From M0108 sp044228695 (GTDB lineage: Bacteria; Pseudomonadota; Gammaproteobacteria; Chromatiales; Chromatiaceae): DNA of 64,000 nt. The notes below the pieces were generated by a model that had not been told where the DNA came from, ran no database searches, and saw nothing but the letters and a program-made list of their open reading frames with translations. The stretch covers positions 1-64,000 of the forward strand of contig JBGAUK010000005.1 in NCBI GenBank assembly GCA_044228695.1, written 5' to 3'. Made by a program: the position numbers and the translations under genes. The stretch's first letter is position 1, and the number at the start of each line of letters is the position of its first letter. Below, piece after piece: positions 25,392 through 34,273 of the stretch.

Positions 25392-26789
25392 ATGCCTTTC
25401 ATCCCCCACACCCCCGACCAGGTGGCGGCCATGCTGGCGGTCATCGGGGTCGCGGACATCGATGACCTCTTCGACGAGATTCCCGCCAACCTGCGGGCGG
25501 GGGAGCTGAAAGGCATCCCCGCGGCCCTGCCGGAGATGGAGGTCGGTCGCCTGATGGCGGCGCGGGCGCGGGCGGACGGCCAGCCGCTGTGCTTCATCGG
25601 CGCCGGGGCCTATGACCACCACATCCCGGCCGTGGTCTGGCAACTGGTCGCGCGGGGTGAACTCTACAGCGCCTACACCCCCTATCAGGCCGAGGCCAGC
25701 CAGGGCACCCTGCAGATCCTCTATGAATTCCAGTCCATGATGACAGCCCTGACCGCCTTGGATGTCTCCAACGCCTCCCTGTACGACGGGGCCTCGGCCC
25801 TGGCGGAGGCCATCCTCATGGCGGTGCGCGCCAATCGGCACGGCAAGGCCCGCCGGGTCCTGGTGCCGCGGGGTCTGCATCCGCGCTATCGGGCCGTGGC
25901 GCGCGCCATCGTCCGCCAGCAGGATATCGAACTGGTGGAGGTGCCATTCGACCCCGCCGGCGGCAATCTGACCCTGGAGGCCCTGGCACCCTTCGCGGCG
26001 GAGCCCTTCGCCGCCCTGGTGATCCCCCAACCCAATTTTTTCGGCGTACTGGAGGAGGTCGATCTACTCACTGACTGGGCCCAGGCCCAGGGCGCCCTGG
26101 TCATCGGCGTCGTCAATCCCGTCGCCCTGGCCCTGCTTTCGCCGCCGGGGGAATGGGGACAGGCGGGCGCGGATATCGCCTGTGGCGAGGCCCAGCCCCT
26201 GGGCATGCCCCTGGCCTCCGGGGGACCCTATGCCGGTTTCCTCTGCTGCAAGGAGGCCCTGATGCGGCAATTGCCGGGGCGCATCGCGGGCCGCACCCTG
26301 GACCTGGAGGGCAAGCCAGGCTTTACCCTGACCCTCCAGGCCCGGGAACAGCACATCCGCCGCTCCCGCGCCACCTCCAACATCTGCACCAACCAGGGAC
26401 TGCTGGTCTCCGCCGCGACCATCCACCTGTCCCTGCTGGGGGCGGAGGGTCTCGAGCGGGTCGCCGCCGCCTGTCATGCCAATACCCGGCGGCTGACCGC
26501 CAGCCTGTGCGCCACCCCAGGTGTCGAGCCCATCTTTGATCGCCCCTGTTTTCACGAGCAGGCCCTGCGCCTGCCCGCGCCCGCGGCGGATGTGCTCCGT
26601 TCCCTCGCCGCGCATAACATCCTGGGTGGCTACGACCTGGGGACGGATTACCCCGAACTGGGCCCCGCGATCCTGGTCTGTGCCACCGAGTTACGCGCGG
26701 AGGAGGACATCGCGGCCTACGCCACCAAGCTGGCGCGGGTCATCGCGACCCGCACCCAGGCCCGCTGCCCGGTTGAACCCAAATTTTGA
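25392..26789 (+). CDS. gcvPA: Glycine dehydrogenase (decarboxylating) subunit 1
   Basis: N-terminal half of the two-subunit P protein; with GcvPB it forms the PLP-dependent decarboxylase of the glycine cleavage system. The 465-residue protein starts MPFIPHTPDQVAAML and shows GAGAYDHHIPAVVW, the TPYQAEASQGTLQ block and the RATSNICTNQGL motif. E. coli and many gammaproteobacteria use one 950-residue chain instead; the split form is the Gram-positive/thermophile type and also occurs in some Chromatiales. Its partner gcvPB is separated from it by tpx and a repeat. Confidence 0.95.
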   Translation: MPFIPHTPDQVAAMLAVIGVADIDDLFDEIPANLRAGELKGIPAALPEMEVGRLMAARARADGQPLCFIGAGAYDHHIPAVVWQLVARGELYSAYTPYQAEASQGTLQILYEFQSMMTALTALDVSNASLYDGASALAEAILMAVRANRHGKARRVLVPRGLHPRYRAVARAIVRQQDIELVEVPFDPAGGNLTLEALAPFAAEPFAALVIPQPNFFGVLEEVDLLTDWAQAQGALVIGVVNPVALALLSPPGEWGQAGADIACGEAQPLGMPLASGGPYAGFLCCKEALMRQLPGRIAGRTLDLEGKPGFTLTLQAREQHIRRSRATSNICTNQGLLVSAATIHLSLLGAEGLERVAAACHANTRRLTASLCATPGVEPIFDRPCFHEQALRLPAPAADVLRSLAAHNILGGYDLGTDYPELGPAILVCATELRAEEDIAAYATKLARVIATRTQARCPVEPKF

Positions 26790-26879
26790 TCCTTACACCT
26801 TAACCCCCAGGCAGCCCGCCCCGGCGCATCATCGCCAAGGGCTGGCTGCCGAGCCTTCACCCACCCCAGGAGACCCGCC

Positions 26880-27380
26880 ATGGCCCAAACCGCCCTTCAA
26901 GGCAACCCCGTCCAGCTCTCCGGCGATCTGCCCGCCGTCGGTTCCAGCGCCCCGGACTTTTCCCTCACCGCCGGCGACCTGAGCGATGTCAGCCTGGCCA
27001 GCTACGCGGGCAAGAAGAAACTGCTCAATATCGTGCCCAGTCTGGACACTGGCGTCTGCGCCGCTTCCACCAAGAAGTTCAACGACATGATGGCCGGCCG
27101 CGCCGATACCGTCGCCCTGGTCATCTCCGCCGACCTGCCCTTTGCCTCCGGCCGCTTCTGCAGCGCCGAGGGCATCACCAACGTCATCAACCTGTCCATG
27201 ATGCGTTCCCGCAACTTCGCCAAGGACTACGGCATCCTCATCAACGATGGCCCCCTGGCGGGCATCACGGCCCGCGCCGTGGTGGTGCTGGATGCCAACA
27301 ACCAGGTCGTCTATACGCAACTGGTGCCCGAGATCACCCAGGAACCGGATTACGACGCGGCCATGGCGGCCCTGGGCTGA
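26880..27380 (+). CDS. tpx: Thiol peroxidase Tpx (atypical 2-Cys peroxiredoxin)
   Basis: Periplasmic or cytoplasmic peroxiredoxin reducing hydroperoxides with thioredoxin. The 166-residue protein has the usual length, with peroxidatic C60 in PSLDTGVCAAST and resolving C94 in SGRFCSAEG, the Tpx arrangement. AGGAGA precedes the ATG at 26880. There is no signal peptide. The gene lies between the two halves of glycine decarboxylase on the same strand, 90 bases after gcvPA and 256 bases before gcvPB, so it is probably co-transcribed with them. I know of no mechanistic link to glycine cleavage. Confidence 0.96.
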   Translation: MAQTALQGNPVQLSGDLPAVGSSAPDFSLTAGDLSDVSLASYAGKKKLLNIVPSLDTGVCAASTKKFNDMMAGRADTVALVISADLPFASGRFCSAEGITNVINLSMMRSRNFAKDYGILINDGPLAGITARAVVVLDANNQVVYTQLVPEITQEPDYDAAMAALG

Positions 27381-27423
27381 TCCTGGCTGGATGACCCCGC
27401 CTGGGAGCGCGACCCCTGTGCCG

Positions 27424-27544
27424 CCGTGGGAGCCGAGCCCCCTCGGCGACGGCAACTGCGTTGACGATCGCGCGGCAGGCGGCACGGGTCCCTTCTCCCA
27501 GGTCGCCGCTTCGCCGAGTCGCCGAGGGGGCTCGGCTCCTGCGG
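27424..27544. repeat. Paired inverted REP-like element between tpx and gcvPB
   Basis: Two 27-base arms, 27424-27450 and 27518-27544, are inverted copies with two mismatches (core GAGCCGAGCCCCCTCGGCGA). The 67-base spacer has no gene. The arm resembles the core of REP copies A-D (GGAGCC..GCCC.C..GGCGAC), so this may be a two-unit arrangement of the same family. It fills most of the tpx-gcvPB gap and could form a long mRNA hairpin. Confidence 0.8.
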
Positions 27545-27636
27545 TACCCTGGCCTGCCCTTAGGGGTTAAGGCCAGGATTCGCGGCTAACCCGTGGCGGC
27601 GAGCCCAGTCCGCCCCCTACCTATCCCGGTCCCAAG

Positions 27637-29097
27637 ATGCTGATCCAGGAAATCTCCCACCCCGGCCGGCGCGCCAGCGCCCAGGCCCCCCTGTCCCGCG
27701 CCGAGGTCGGCGACCTGCCCGCGCATCTGCGTCGCGCCACCCCCCCCGCCCTGCCGGAGGTCTCCGAACTCCAGGCCGTGCGCCATTACACCCGGCTGTC
27801 GCAAAAGAACTTTTCCATCGACACCCATTTCTACCCCCTGGGCTCTTGTACCATGAAGTACAACCCCAGGGCCTGCCATAGCCTGGCCTCCCTGCCCGGC
27901 TTCCTGGCGCGTCATCCCCTGGCGCCGGTGACGCACGGTCAGGGCATCCTGGCCTGTCTCCACGAGTTGCAGGAACTGCTGGGCGAGGTCACCGGCATGC
28001 ACGCCGTGTCCCTGGCCCCGGCCGCCGGTGCCCAGGGCGAGTTTGCCGGTGTGGCCATGATCCGTGCCTACCATGAGGCGCGCGGCGACCAGGGCCGTAC
28101 CGAGATACTGGTCCCCGACGCCGCCCACGGCACCAACCCCGCCTCCGCCGCCATGTGCGGCTTCCGGGTGCGCGAGATCCCCACCGGCGCCGATGGCGAC
28201 CTCAATCTGGAGGCCCTGCGCGCCGCCCTGGGCCCCCAGACCGCCGGCATCATGCTCACCAACCCGAGCACTATTGGTGTTTTCGACCGCCGCATCGGCG
28301 CCATCGCCGAGGCCGTCCACGCGGCCGGGGGCCTCCTCTATTACGATGGGGCCAACCTCAACGCCATCCTCGGCCAGGTCCGGCCCGGCGACATGGGGTT
28401 CGACGTCATCCACATGAACCTGCATAAGACCTTCGCCACCCCCCACGGCGGCGGCGGACCGGGCGCGGGCCCCGTGGGCGTCTCGGCGCGCCTGGAACCC
28501 TTCCTGCCCCTCCCCCTGGTGGCTCGGGAGGGCCAGGACTACCGCTGGCTGGAGGAGGCGGACCGCCCCCAAAGCATTGGTCGTCTCACCGCCTTTGGCG
28601 GCAATATCGGCATCCTGCTACGGGCTTACATCTATGCCCGCCTGGTGGGGCGGGAGGGCATGAAGCGCATCGCCGAATACGCCAGCCTCAACGCCAACTA
28701 TCTCTTCAAGCGCCTGATTGAAGCCGGCTTCGAACCCGCCTATGGCCAGCGGCGCGCCAGCCATGAATTCATCCTGACCCTGCGCCGGGAGGCCAAGGCC
28801 ACGGGCGTCAACGCCATGGACTTCGCCAAGCGGCTACTGGATTACGGCTTCCACGCCCCCACCACCTATTTCCCCCTGCTGGTTCCCGAGTGTCTGCTCA
28901 TCGAGCCCACGGAGACCGAGACCCCGGAGGAACTGGACAGCTTTGTGGCGGCCATGACCGCCATCCGCGCAGAGGCCCAGACGGACCCGGAGCGGGTCAA
29001 GGGCGCGCCCCATAGCCTGCCGGTGCGGCGCCTGGACGATGTCCGCGCTGCCCGGGAGCCGGATCTGGCCTGGAAAGGATCGCCAGCCCATGGCTAA
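27637..29097 (+). CDS. gcvPB: Glycine dehydrogenase (decarboxylating) subunit 2
   Basis: C-terminal, PLP-binding half of the split P protein. The 486-residue protein contains STFYPLGSCTMKYNP-type sequence (DTHFYPLGSCTMKYNP), the PAAGAQGEFAG segment, and the cofactor lysine in HMNLHKTFATPHGGGGPG. Its C-terminus extends to SLPVRRLDDVRAARE. ATG at 27637 follows the inverted repeat. The stop overlaps the dgkA start by 8 bases. Together with GcvPA, GcvH and GcvT, the window encodes three of the four glycine cleavage proteins; the L protein (dihydrolipoyl dehydrogenase) is shared with other complexes and is not here. Confidence 0.95.
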   Translation: MLIQEISHPGRRASAQAPLSRAEVGDLPAHLRRATPPALPEVSELQAVRHYTRLSQKNFSIDTHFYPLGSCTMKYNPRACHSLASLPGFLARHPLAPVTHGQGILACLHELQELLGEVTGMHAVSLAPAAGAQGEFAGVAMIRAYHEARGDQGRTEILVPDAAHGTNPASAAMCGFRVREIPTGADGDLNLEALRAALGPQTAGIMLTNPSTIGVFDRRIGAIAEAVHAAGGLLYYDGANLNAILGQVRPGDMGFDVIHMNLHKTFATPHGGGGPGAGPVGVSARLEPFLPLPLVAREGQDYRWLEEADRPQSIGRLTAFGGNIGILLRAYIYARLVGREGMKRIAEYASLNANYLFKRLIEAGFEPAYGQRRASHEFILTLRREAKATGVNAMDFAKRLLDYGFHAPTTYFPLLVPECLLIEPTETETPEELDSFVAAMTAIRAEAQTDPERVKGAPHSLPVRRLDDVRAAREPDLAWKGSPAHG

Positions 29098-29461
29098 TCA
29101 AAATGCCAAGGGTTGGCGGCGCCTGGTCAATGCCTGGTATTTCTCCCTGAAGGGCTTCAAGGCCGCCTACCAACACGAAGAGGCCTTTCGGCAAGAGGTC
29201 TGGGCCCTGCTGGTGCTCCTGCCCCTGAGTCTCTGGCTGGGGGAGACGCCGGTGGAGCGGGCCATGCTCCTCGGCAGTCTGCTGCTGGTACCCATCGTCG
29301 AGTTGTTGAATTCCGCCATCGAGACCAATGTGGATCGGGTCGGCCTGGAGCATCACGAGCTCTCCGGCCGCGCCAAGGACATCGCCTCGGCGGCGGTCTT
29401 CCTCGTCATCGTCTTCGCCACCAGTGTCTGGGCCCTGATCCTGATCCCCCGCTGGCTGTGA
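29090..29461 (+). CDS. dgkA: Diacylglycerol kinase
   Basis: Small trimeric inner-membrane kinase that recycles diacylglycerol produced when membrane-derived oligosaccharides or lipid A are decorated. The 123-residue protein has three hydrophobic helices and the family catalytic segment ELLNSAIETNVDRVG, with HELSGRAKDIASAAV following. The ATG at 29090 overlaps the end of gcvPB by 8 bases, indicating translational coupling to an unrelated pathway gene. An in-frame start at 29039 would add 17 atypical residues. Identification firm. Confidence 0.94.
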   Translation: MANQNAKGWRRLVNAWYFSLKGFKAAYQHEEAFRQEVWALLVLLPLSLWLGETPVERAMLLGSLLLVPIVELLNSAIETNVDRVGLEHHELSGRAKDIASAAVFLVIVFATSVWALILIPRWL

Positions 29462-29568
29462 CCCTTATCCCATCACGCTGTTAGTCCTGAACCGGACCCT
29501 GGGATTTCGTGAGCGGGTGCGAGCGATCGCGATACGCGAGGCCGTGAACCTGGCCCCTCTCGCCCACC

Positions 29569-30096
29569 TCAAACCAAGGCCTCCCGCAGATAACGGAACA
29601 GACGGCGGTCGCCCTCGGGCCTGCCTTGCTCGCGGTCCTTGCGGGCGGCCCGGATCAGGGTCCGCAATTGATGGCGATCCACCTGGGGGTATTCATCCAG
29701 CAAGGCCCCCAGGGCCTCGTCCCCGGTTGCGATGAGGCGCTCGCGCCAACCCTCCAGGAGGTGGAGACGGTTGGCCTCTTCCTGCCTCTGGTGCTCCTGA
29801 CCCTGCAGCAGGTCCGTGACGGTGGCCATATCGTCCCGGGCCAGCAGGTTGGCGATGCGCTTGTAGTGGCGTCCCAGGACGCGGATGTCCTTGATGCGCG
29901 ACGTCTCCTCGATGGCGGCCCAGGTGGCGGCGCTCAACTCCAGGCGTTCCAGCTCATGCCGGGGCAGGGACAGGAGGCGTTTCGCCAGATCCTGGAGGAC
30001 ATGGTGCTCGCGCTTGACCTGGCTCTTGCTCGGGCCATCGTAGCGGGACTCATCGGGGGGGTCTTGCCGCTCATGGGCATGCTTCATGCGATCCAT
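29569..30096 (-). CDS. darP: Dual-action ribosomal maturation protein DarP (YjgA, DUF615)
   Basis: Binds the late 50S precursor and helps peptidyl-transferase centre maturation. The 175-residue protein has the family beginning with PPDESRYDGPSKSQVKREHH, then a helical, highly charged chain (LQDLAKRLLSLP, IKDIRVLGRHYKRIANLL) and the C-terminal RRLFRYLRE. Its ATG at 30096 overlaps the 3' end of recJ by 13 bases on the same strand, so it would be translated from the recJ message. Length and motifs fit well. Confidence 0.93.
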   Translation of the reverse strand: MDRMKHAHERQDPPDESRYDGPSKSQVKREHHVLQDLAKRLLSLPRHELERLELSAATWAAIEETSRIKDIRVLGRHYKRIANLLARDDMATVTDLLQGQEHQRQEEANRLHLLEGWRERLIATGDEALGALLDEYPQVDRHQLRTLIRAARKDREQGRPEGDRRLFRYLREALV

Positions 30097-31771
30097 TCCA
30101 GGTGCTCCAGGATCAATTGGGGCTTGAATTCGCCCCGGAATTCGTTGACATCCAGGCGGTAGGCCAAGCGGACTCGATCCCCCGGCCCATCCATCTGATC
30201 CCCAAGCCGGAAGCCGATGCCGTCTATGGCCAGGCCAGCAGCCCCACCCTCGGCGCGCAGGCGCAGGCGCAGATGTTCCCCATCCCCCACTTGCTTGCGG
30301 CTCAGGACCCGGAAGACTCCATCGAAAAGGGGCTCGGGGAAGCCCTTCCCCCAGGGGCCCGCGTGGCGCAGGCTTTGGGCGGTCGGCAGGTCGAGGTCCT
30401 GGGGGGGCAGTTCGCCGTCGGAGAGGTGATCAGGCCCGGATGGCGCCGGTCAACGGCAGCGATCAGGTCGCGCATGTGCAGGCCCTCGACGGAACGGGCG
30501 GAGCCGCGCAAGCGGCCATCCTCGCCGGGGGCGAAGGCAATGGCGGGTCTTTGCCAGCGCTCGCGGACGCGGGAGGCGAGGATGCCGACGACGCCCTGAT
30601 GCCAGCCCGGGTCAAAGAGACACAGGGCTGGCGGCAGCCCGCCGGATTCCAGATTCACGGCCGCCAGCGCAGCCTCGGCCTCGACCTTCATGCCATTCTC
30701 GATCTCCCGGCGGCGCTTGTTGAGGTCGTCCAGTTCCCGCGCCATGGCGGCGGCCTGGTCCGGATCGTCCGTCAGCAGGCATTCCACGCCCAGGGCCATG
30801 TCCTCTAGCCGGCCCGCCGCATTGAGGCGGGGAGCCGCCAGGAACCCCAGGTCGCGGGCCACGGCCCGGTTCGGGTCACAGCCCGCCACCGCCAAGAGGG
30901 CCCGCACCCCCGGGTTGCCACTGCCGGCGCGGATGCGGCGCAGGCCCCGCTCCACCAGGATGCGGTTGTTCTGATCAAGGGTGACGACATCAGCCACCGT
31001 CCCCAGGGCCACCAGATCCAGCAGGTCCGCCAGCTTGGGGGCCGGGCGATCGGGTCCGAACCAGCCCAGATCGCGCAGCCGGGCCCGCAGGGCGGCGAGC
31101 AGGTAGAAGACCACGCCGACCCCGGCCAAATGCTTGCTGGGAAAGGGGTCTCCCGGCTGGTTGGGATTGACGATGGCGGCCGCCTCCGGCAGCACCTCCC
31201 CCGCCAGGTGGTGGTCGGTCACGATGACCTGGATGCCCAGTTCGTTGGCCCGGGCCACGCCCGCGAGGGCGGCGATGCCGTTGTCGACGGTCAGGATAAG
31301 GTCGGGGCGCCAGTCCAGGGCTGCGTCCACCACCGCTGGGCTCAGGCCATAGCCATAGGCAAAACGGCTCGGCACCAGGTAGGAGACTCGCTTCGCGCCC
31401 ATGGCGCGCAGGCCCCGCACGGCTAGGGCACTGCCGGTGGCGCCGTCGGCGTCATAGTCGCCCACCACCAGGATAGAGCCCCCGCCCGTCACCCATTCCG
31501 CCAGCCGCTCCGCCGCCCGGCCGATGTCCAGCAGGCTTCCCGACGGGTGCAAGGCACCCAGGGGGAGCTGGCAGCCGGACTCGTCCCGCACCCCGCGCGC
31601 CAAGTAGATGCGGCGCAGCAAGGGGGACAGGTTGGCGGGCATGAGGACCGAGGCCGCCGGCGGTGGGCGGCGACGGATGACCACCCGTACGGCCGCGGGG
31701 CCTGCCTCCGCCGGGGCGAGGGAGCCAGGCGGCGGGACGGGGGGGGATGGGGGTTTGGAGCCTGTTGCCAT
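30084..31771 (-). pseudogene. recJ: Broken recJ, single-strand 5'-3' exonuclease, with internal deletion and frameshift
   Basis: The first 447 or so codons from the ATG at 31771 encode a normal RecJ: VVGDYDADGATGSA (motif I), TVDNGIAA, and VTDHHLAGEVLP with the DHH triad. At about 30425-30432 the frame breaks after DRRHPGLI. The rest of RecJ continues in a different frame (SDGELPPQDLDLPTAQSL, AGPWGKGFPEPLFDG, AYRLDVNEFRGEFKPQ) to a TGA at 30084. Compared with E. coli RecJ, about 44 residues are missing at the break, including the DHHA1 motif KFGGHAMAAG needed for substrate binding and catalysis. Either this is a natural null allele or a sequencing/assembly error removed about 130 bases. Total length is not a multiple of three. 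Confidence 0.85.
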
Positions 31772-31935
31772 GCGCGGGGAGCTTACCACGGACGGGGCGG
31801 CGAGGGCGGCGGCGTCCGCGCGATCGCCACCCGCAAGCCGTCCCCGCACACTGAATCCAATACGCCACTGCCGATGCGGCCCCGGATGCAGGGTAAACTA
31901 GGAGCAACCCCGCGCCCCCCTGAACGGAGCCCGCC

Positions 31936-33078
31936 ATGCACCCTGAATTCGACCTCTCGCCCGACCTCTGCTACCTGAACCACGCCGCAGTTGCCCCCTG
32001 GCCGCGACGGGCGGTGGCGGCTGTGACCCGCTTCGCCGAGGCCAATGGCCGCCGCGGCTCGGCGGACTACGCGACCTGGCTCGCCACCGAACAGCGGCTG
32101 CGCGAACGCCTGGCGGACCTCATCCAGGCCCCCTCCACCGACGACATCGCCCTGGTCAAGAACACCTCGGAGGGCCTGTCCATCCTGGCCCAGGGGTTGG
32201 ACTGGCAAGCGGGAGACAATGTGGTGGGCATAGCCCAGGAATTCCCCTCCAACCGTCTGCCCTGGGAGGCCTTGCAAAATCAGGGGGTTGCCTACCGCGT
32301 CCTGGACCTGGACACCACCAATGACCCCGAGGCGGCCCTCGAGGGGCTGTGCGACGCCCACACCCGGCTGATCGCAGTGAGTTCGGTCCAATACGCCCGC
32401 GGCCTGCGCCTGGACCTAGAGCGTCTCAGCGCCGCCTGCCGCTGCCGGGGTATTCTGCTGTGCGTGGACGCCATCCAGAGCCTGGGCGCCCTGCCTTTCG
32501 ATTTAAAACGGACCCCCGTGGATGCCGTCGTGGCGGATGGTCATAAGTGGATGTTGGGGCCGGAGGGCATCGCCCTCCTCTATGTCGCGCCAGACCTGAG
32601 GCCCAAGCTCAAGCTGCGCCAGTTCGGCTGGCACATGATCGCCCACCCCGGCGACTACGATCGCCACGACTGGACCCCATCCCCCACCGCCACCCGCTTC
32701 GAGTGCGGCAGCCCCAACCTCTTGGGCATCCACGCCCTGGAGGCCAGCCTCTCCCTCCTGCAGGAGGTGGGCATGGCGGCCGTGGAGACCGCCATCGAGC
32801 AGCGTATCGTCCGGCTCATGAGTCTCCTGGATCAGGCCGGCTTCGAGGTCCTGACCCCCCGCGCCCCCGAGCGCCACGCGGGTATCCTCACCTTCCGCGT
32901 CCCGGGGGCCGATCACCCCAGCCTGTGGCGCGGACTCCAGACCCGGGGCGTGAGCTGCGCCCTCCGGGGCGGGGGTATCCGCTTTTCACCGCACTTTTAC
33001 ACCGACGAGGCCCTGCTGGACCGAGCCGTGACGCTGGTCAAGGAAGTCGCGGCGGGTGGCCTTACCCACCACCCCTGA
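31936..33078 (+). CDS. Class V aminotransferase, cysteine desulfurase-like
   Basis: PLP fold-type I enzyme of 380 residues, cytosolic. The cofactor lysine is K204 in VVADGHKWMLGPEG, with D178 (LLCVDAIQSLG) as the pyridine-nitrogen partner; the start YLNHAAVAPWPRRAV matches the YLNNAA pattern of the family. It lacks the active-site cysteine loop typical of IscS/SufS, so desulfurase activity is not assured; members of this branch include isopenicillin epimerase-like and kynureninase-like enzymes. ATG at 31936 is divergent from recJ. A 105-bp repeat lies downstream. Substrate unknown. Confidence 0.85.
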   Translation: MHPEFDLSPDLCYLNHAAVAPWPRRAVAAVTRFAEANGRRGSADYATWLATEQRLRERLADLIQAPSTDDIALVKNTSEGLSILAQGLDWQAGDNVVGIAQEFPSNRLPWEALQNQGVAYRVLDLDTTNDPEAALEGLCDAHTRLIAVSSVQYARGLRLDLERLSAACRCRGILLCVDAIQSLGALPFDLKRTPVDAVVADGHKWMLGPEGIALLYVAPDLRPKLKLRQFGWHMIAHPGDYDRHDWTPSPTATRFECGSPNLLGIHALEASLSLLQEVGMAAVETAIEQRIVRLMSLLDQAGFEVLTPRAPERHAGILTFRVPGADHPSLWRGLQTRGVSCALRGGGIRFSPHFYTDEALLDRAVTLVKEVAAGGLTHHP

Positions 33079-33091
33079 GTTTTCGGTGTTC

Positions 33092-33194
33092 AGGGCCGGG
33101 TAGTGTCTGGCGGGGGACGCCGTGAATACATCCCTGTAGGCTTGACGACAGCATCTCTGCTGTCGACACCCCCGCCAGTCCCTATCCGGCCCTC
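33092..33194. repeat. 105-bp palindromic repeat, copy 2
   Basis: Outer arms (GGCCGGGTAGTGTCTGGCGG and CCGCCAGTCCCTATCCGGCC) enclose the same core as copy 1: CCGTGAATACATCCCTGTAGG and inner hairpin CGACAGC/GCTGTCG. Arm sequence differs from copies 1 and 3 but keeps pairing. It lies between the aminotransferase and arsS. Confidence 0.85.
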
Positions 33195-33247
33195 CTGGGA
33201 TAGACCGGCGATTAACCTGCGCTGGGTCTAAATCGGAAAATCAATAG

Positions 33248-34273
33248 TTGAATCGCGAGGCTCGTCGCCAGATGCTTGACACCCTGCCCCTGCTAGGCGC
33301 CACCGACTTTCCGGCCCTGCGCCGCCGTAGCCTGACGACCCTCCAGGTGAATCTGGGCTACCGCTGCAACCAGAGCTGCCTGCACTGCCATGTCAACGCC
33401 GGTCCCGGACGTACCGAGGCCATGGACGACGCCAACATCGGCCTCATCCCCCAGGTGCTCGCCGCCCGGGGTCTGCCTACGCTTGATCTCACTGGAGGGG
33501 CGCCCGAGCTGCACCCACGCTTTCGCTGGCTGGTGGCGGCAGCCCGCGCCCTTGGCGCGAAGGTGATCGACCGTTGTAACCTGACCATCCTCGCCGAGCC
33601 GGGGTGCGAGGATCTGGCGGACTTCCTCGCCGCCCAGGGCGTCGAGATCCTGGCCTCGCTGCCCTGTTATCTGGAAGACAATGTAGACACCCAGCGCGGC
33701 GCGGGGGTCTTCCAGCGCAGCATCGCGGGACTCAAACGGTTGAATGACCTAGGTTACGGTCAGCCAGGCACTGGCCTCGACCTGAATCTCATCTACAACC
33801 CCGGTGGACCCAGCCTGCCGCCAGAACAAAGCGGCTTGGAGGCGGACTACAAGCGGGAGCTGCAGGCCCGCCATGGCATCCGCTTCAACCGGCTCTATGC
33901 CCTGACCAACATGCCCATCAAGCGCTTTGGCAGCACCCTTCTCTCCCGGGGCCAATTTGGCGATTATATGACCCTGCTCAGGGACAGCTTCCAACCCGCC
34001 AACCTGGAGCAGGTCATGTGCCGCGATCTGATCAGCGTGGACTGGCGGGGCCACTTGTTCGACTGCGATTTCAATCAGCAACTGGGTCTGGGGCTGGCCC
34101 CGGTCGGCCCCGATGACGAGGGGCGCCATCAGCTCTACCTGCGCGACCTGCTGGAGCATGATTTTGCCTGGGGCCCCATTGCCATCGCCGATCACTGCTA
34201 TGGCTGTACCGCGGGCCAGGGCAGTAGTTGCGGCGGGGCTCTGACCGACCCCCAGCCGGCTCACGGCCCATGA
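33248..34273 (+). CDS. arsS: Arsenosugar biosynthesis radical SAM protein ArsS
   Basis: Radical SAM enzyme proposed to build the deoxyadenosyl-arsenic bond in arsenosugar synthesis. The 341-residue protein has the cluster motif CNQSCLHCH (C40, C44, C47) preceded by TLQVNLGYR, the LTGGAPELHP glycine-rich block, and C-terminal cysteines typical of the DUF3641 SPASM-like extension (CRDLISVDWRG, FDCDF, CYGC, SSCGG). It overlaps the next glycosyltransferase by ATGA. Start is uncertain: TTG at 33248 or ATG at 33272. No arsM methyltransferase or ars resistance gene is seen in the window. The family is firm; the chemistry in this organism is inferred. Confidence 0.88.
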   Translation: MNREARRQMLDTLPLLGATDFPALRRRSLTTLQVNLGYRCNQSCLHCHVNAGPGRTEAMDDANIGLIPQVLAARGLPTLDLTGGAPELHPRFRWLVAAARALGAKVIDRCNLTILAEPGCEDLADFLAAQGVEILASLPCYLEDNVDTQRGAGVFQRSIAGLKRLNDLGYGQPGTGLDLNLIYNPGGPSLPPEQSGLEADYKRELQARHGIRFNRLYALTNMPIKRFGSTLLSRGQFGDYMTLLRDSFQPANLEQVMCRDLISVDWRGHLFDCDFNQQLGLGLAPVGPDDEGRHQLYLRDLLEHDFAWGPIAIADHCYGCTAGQGSSCGGALTDPQPAHGP

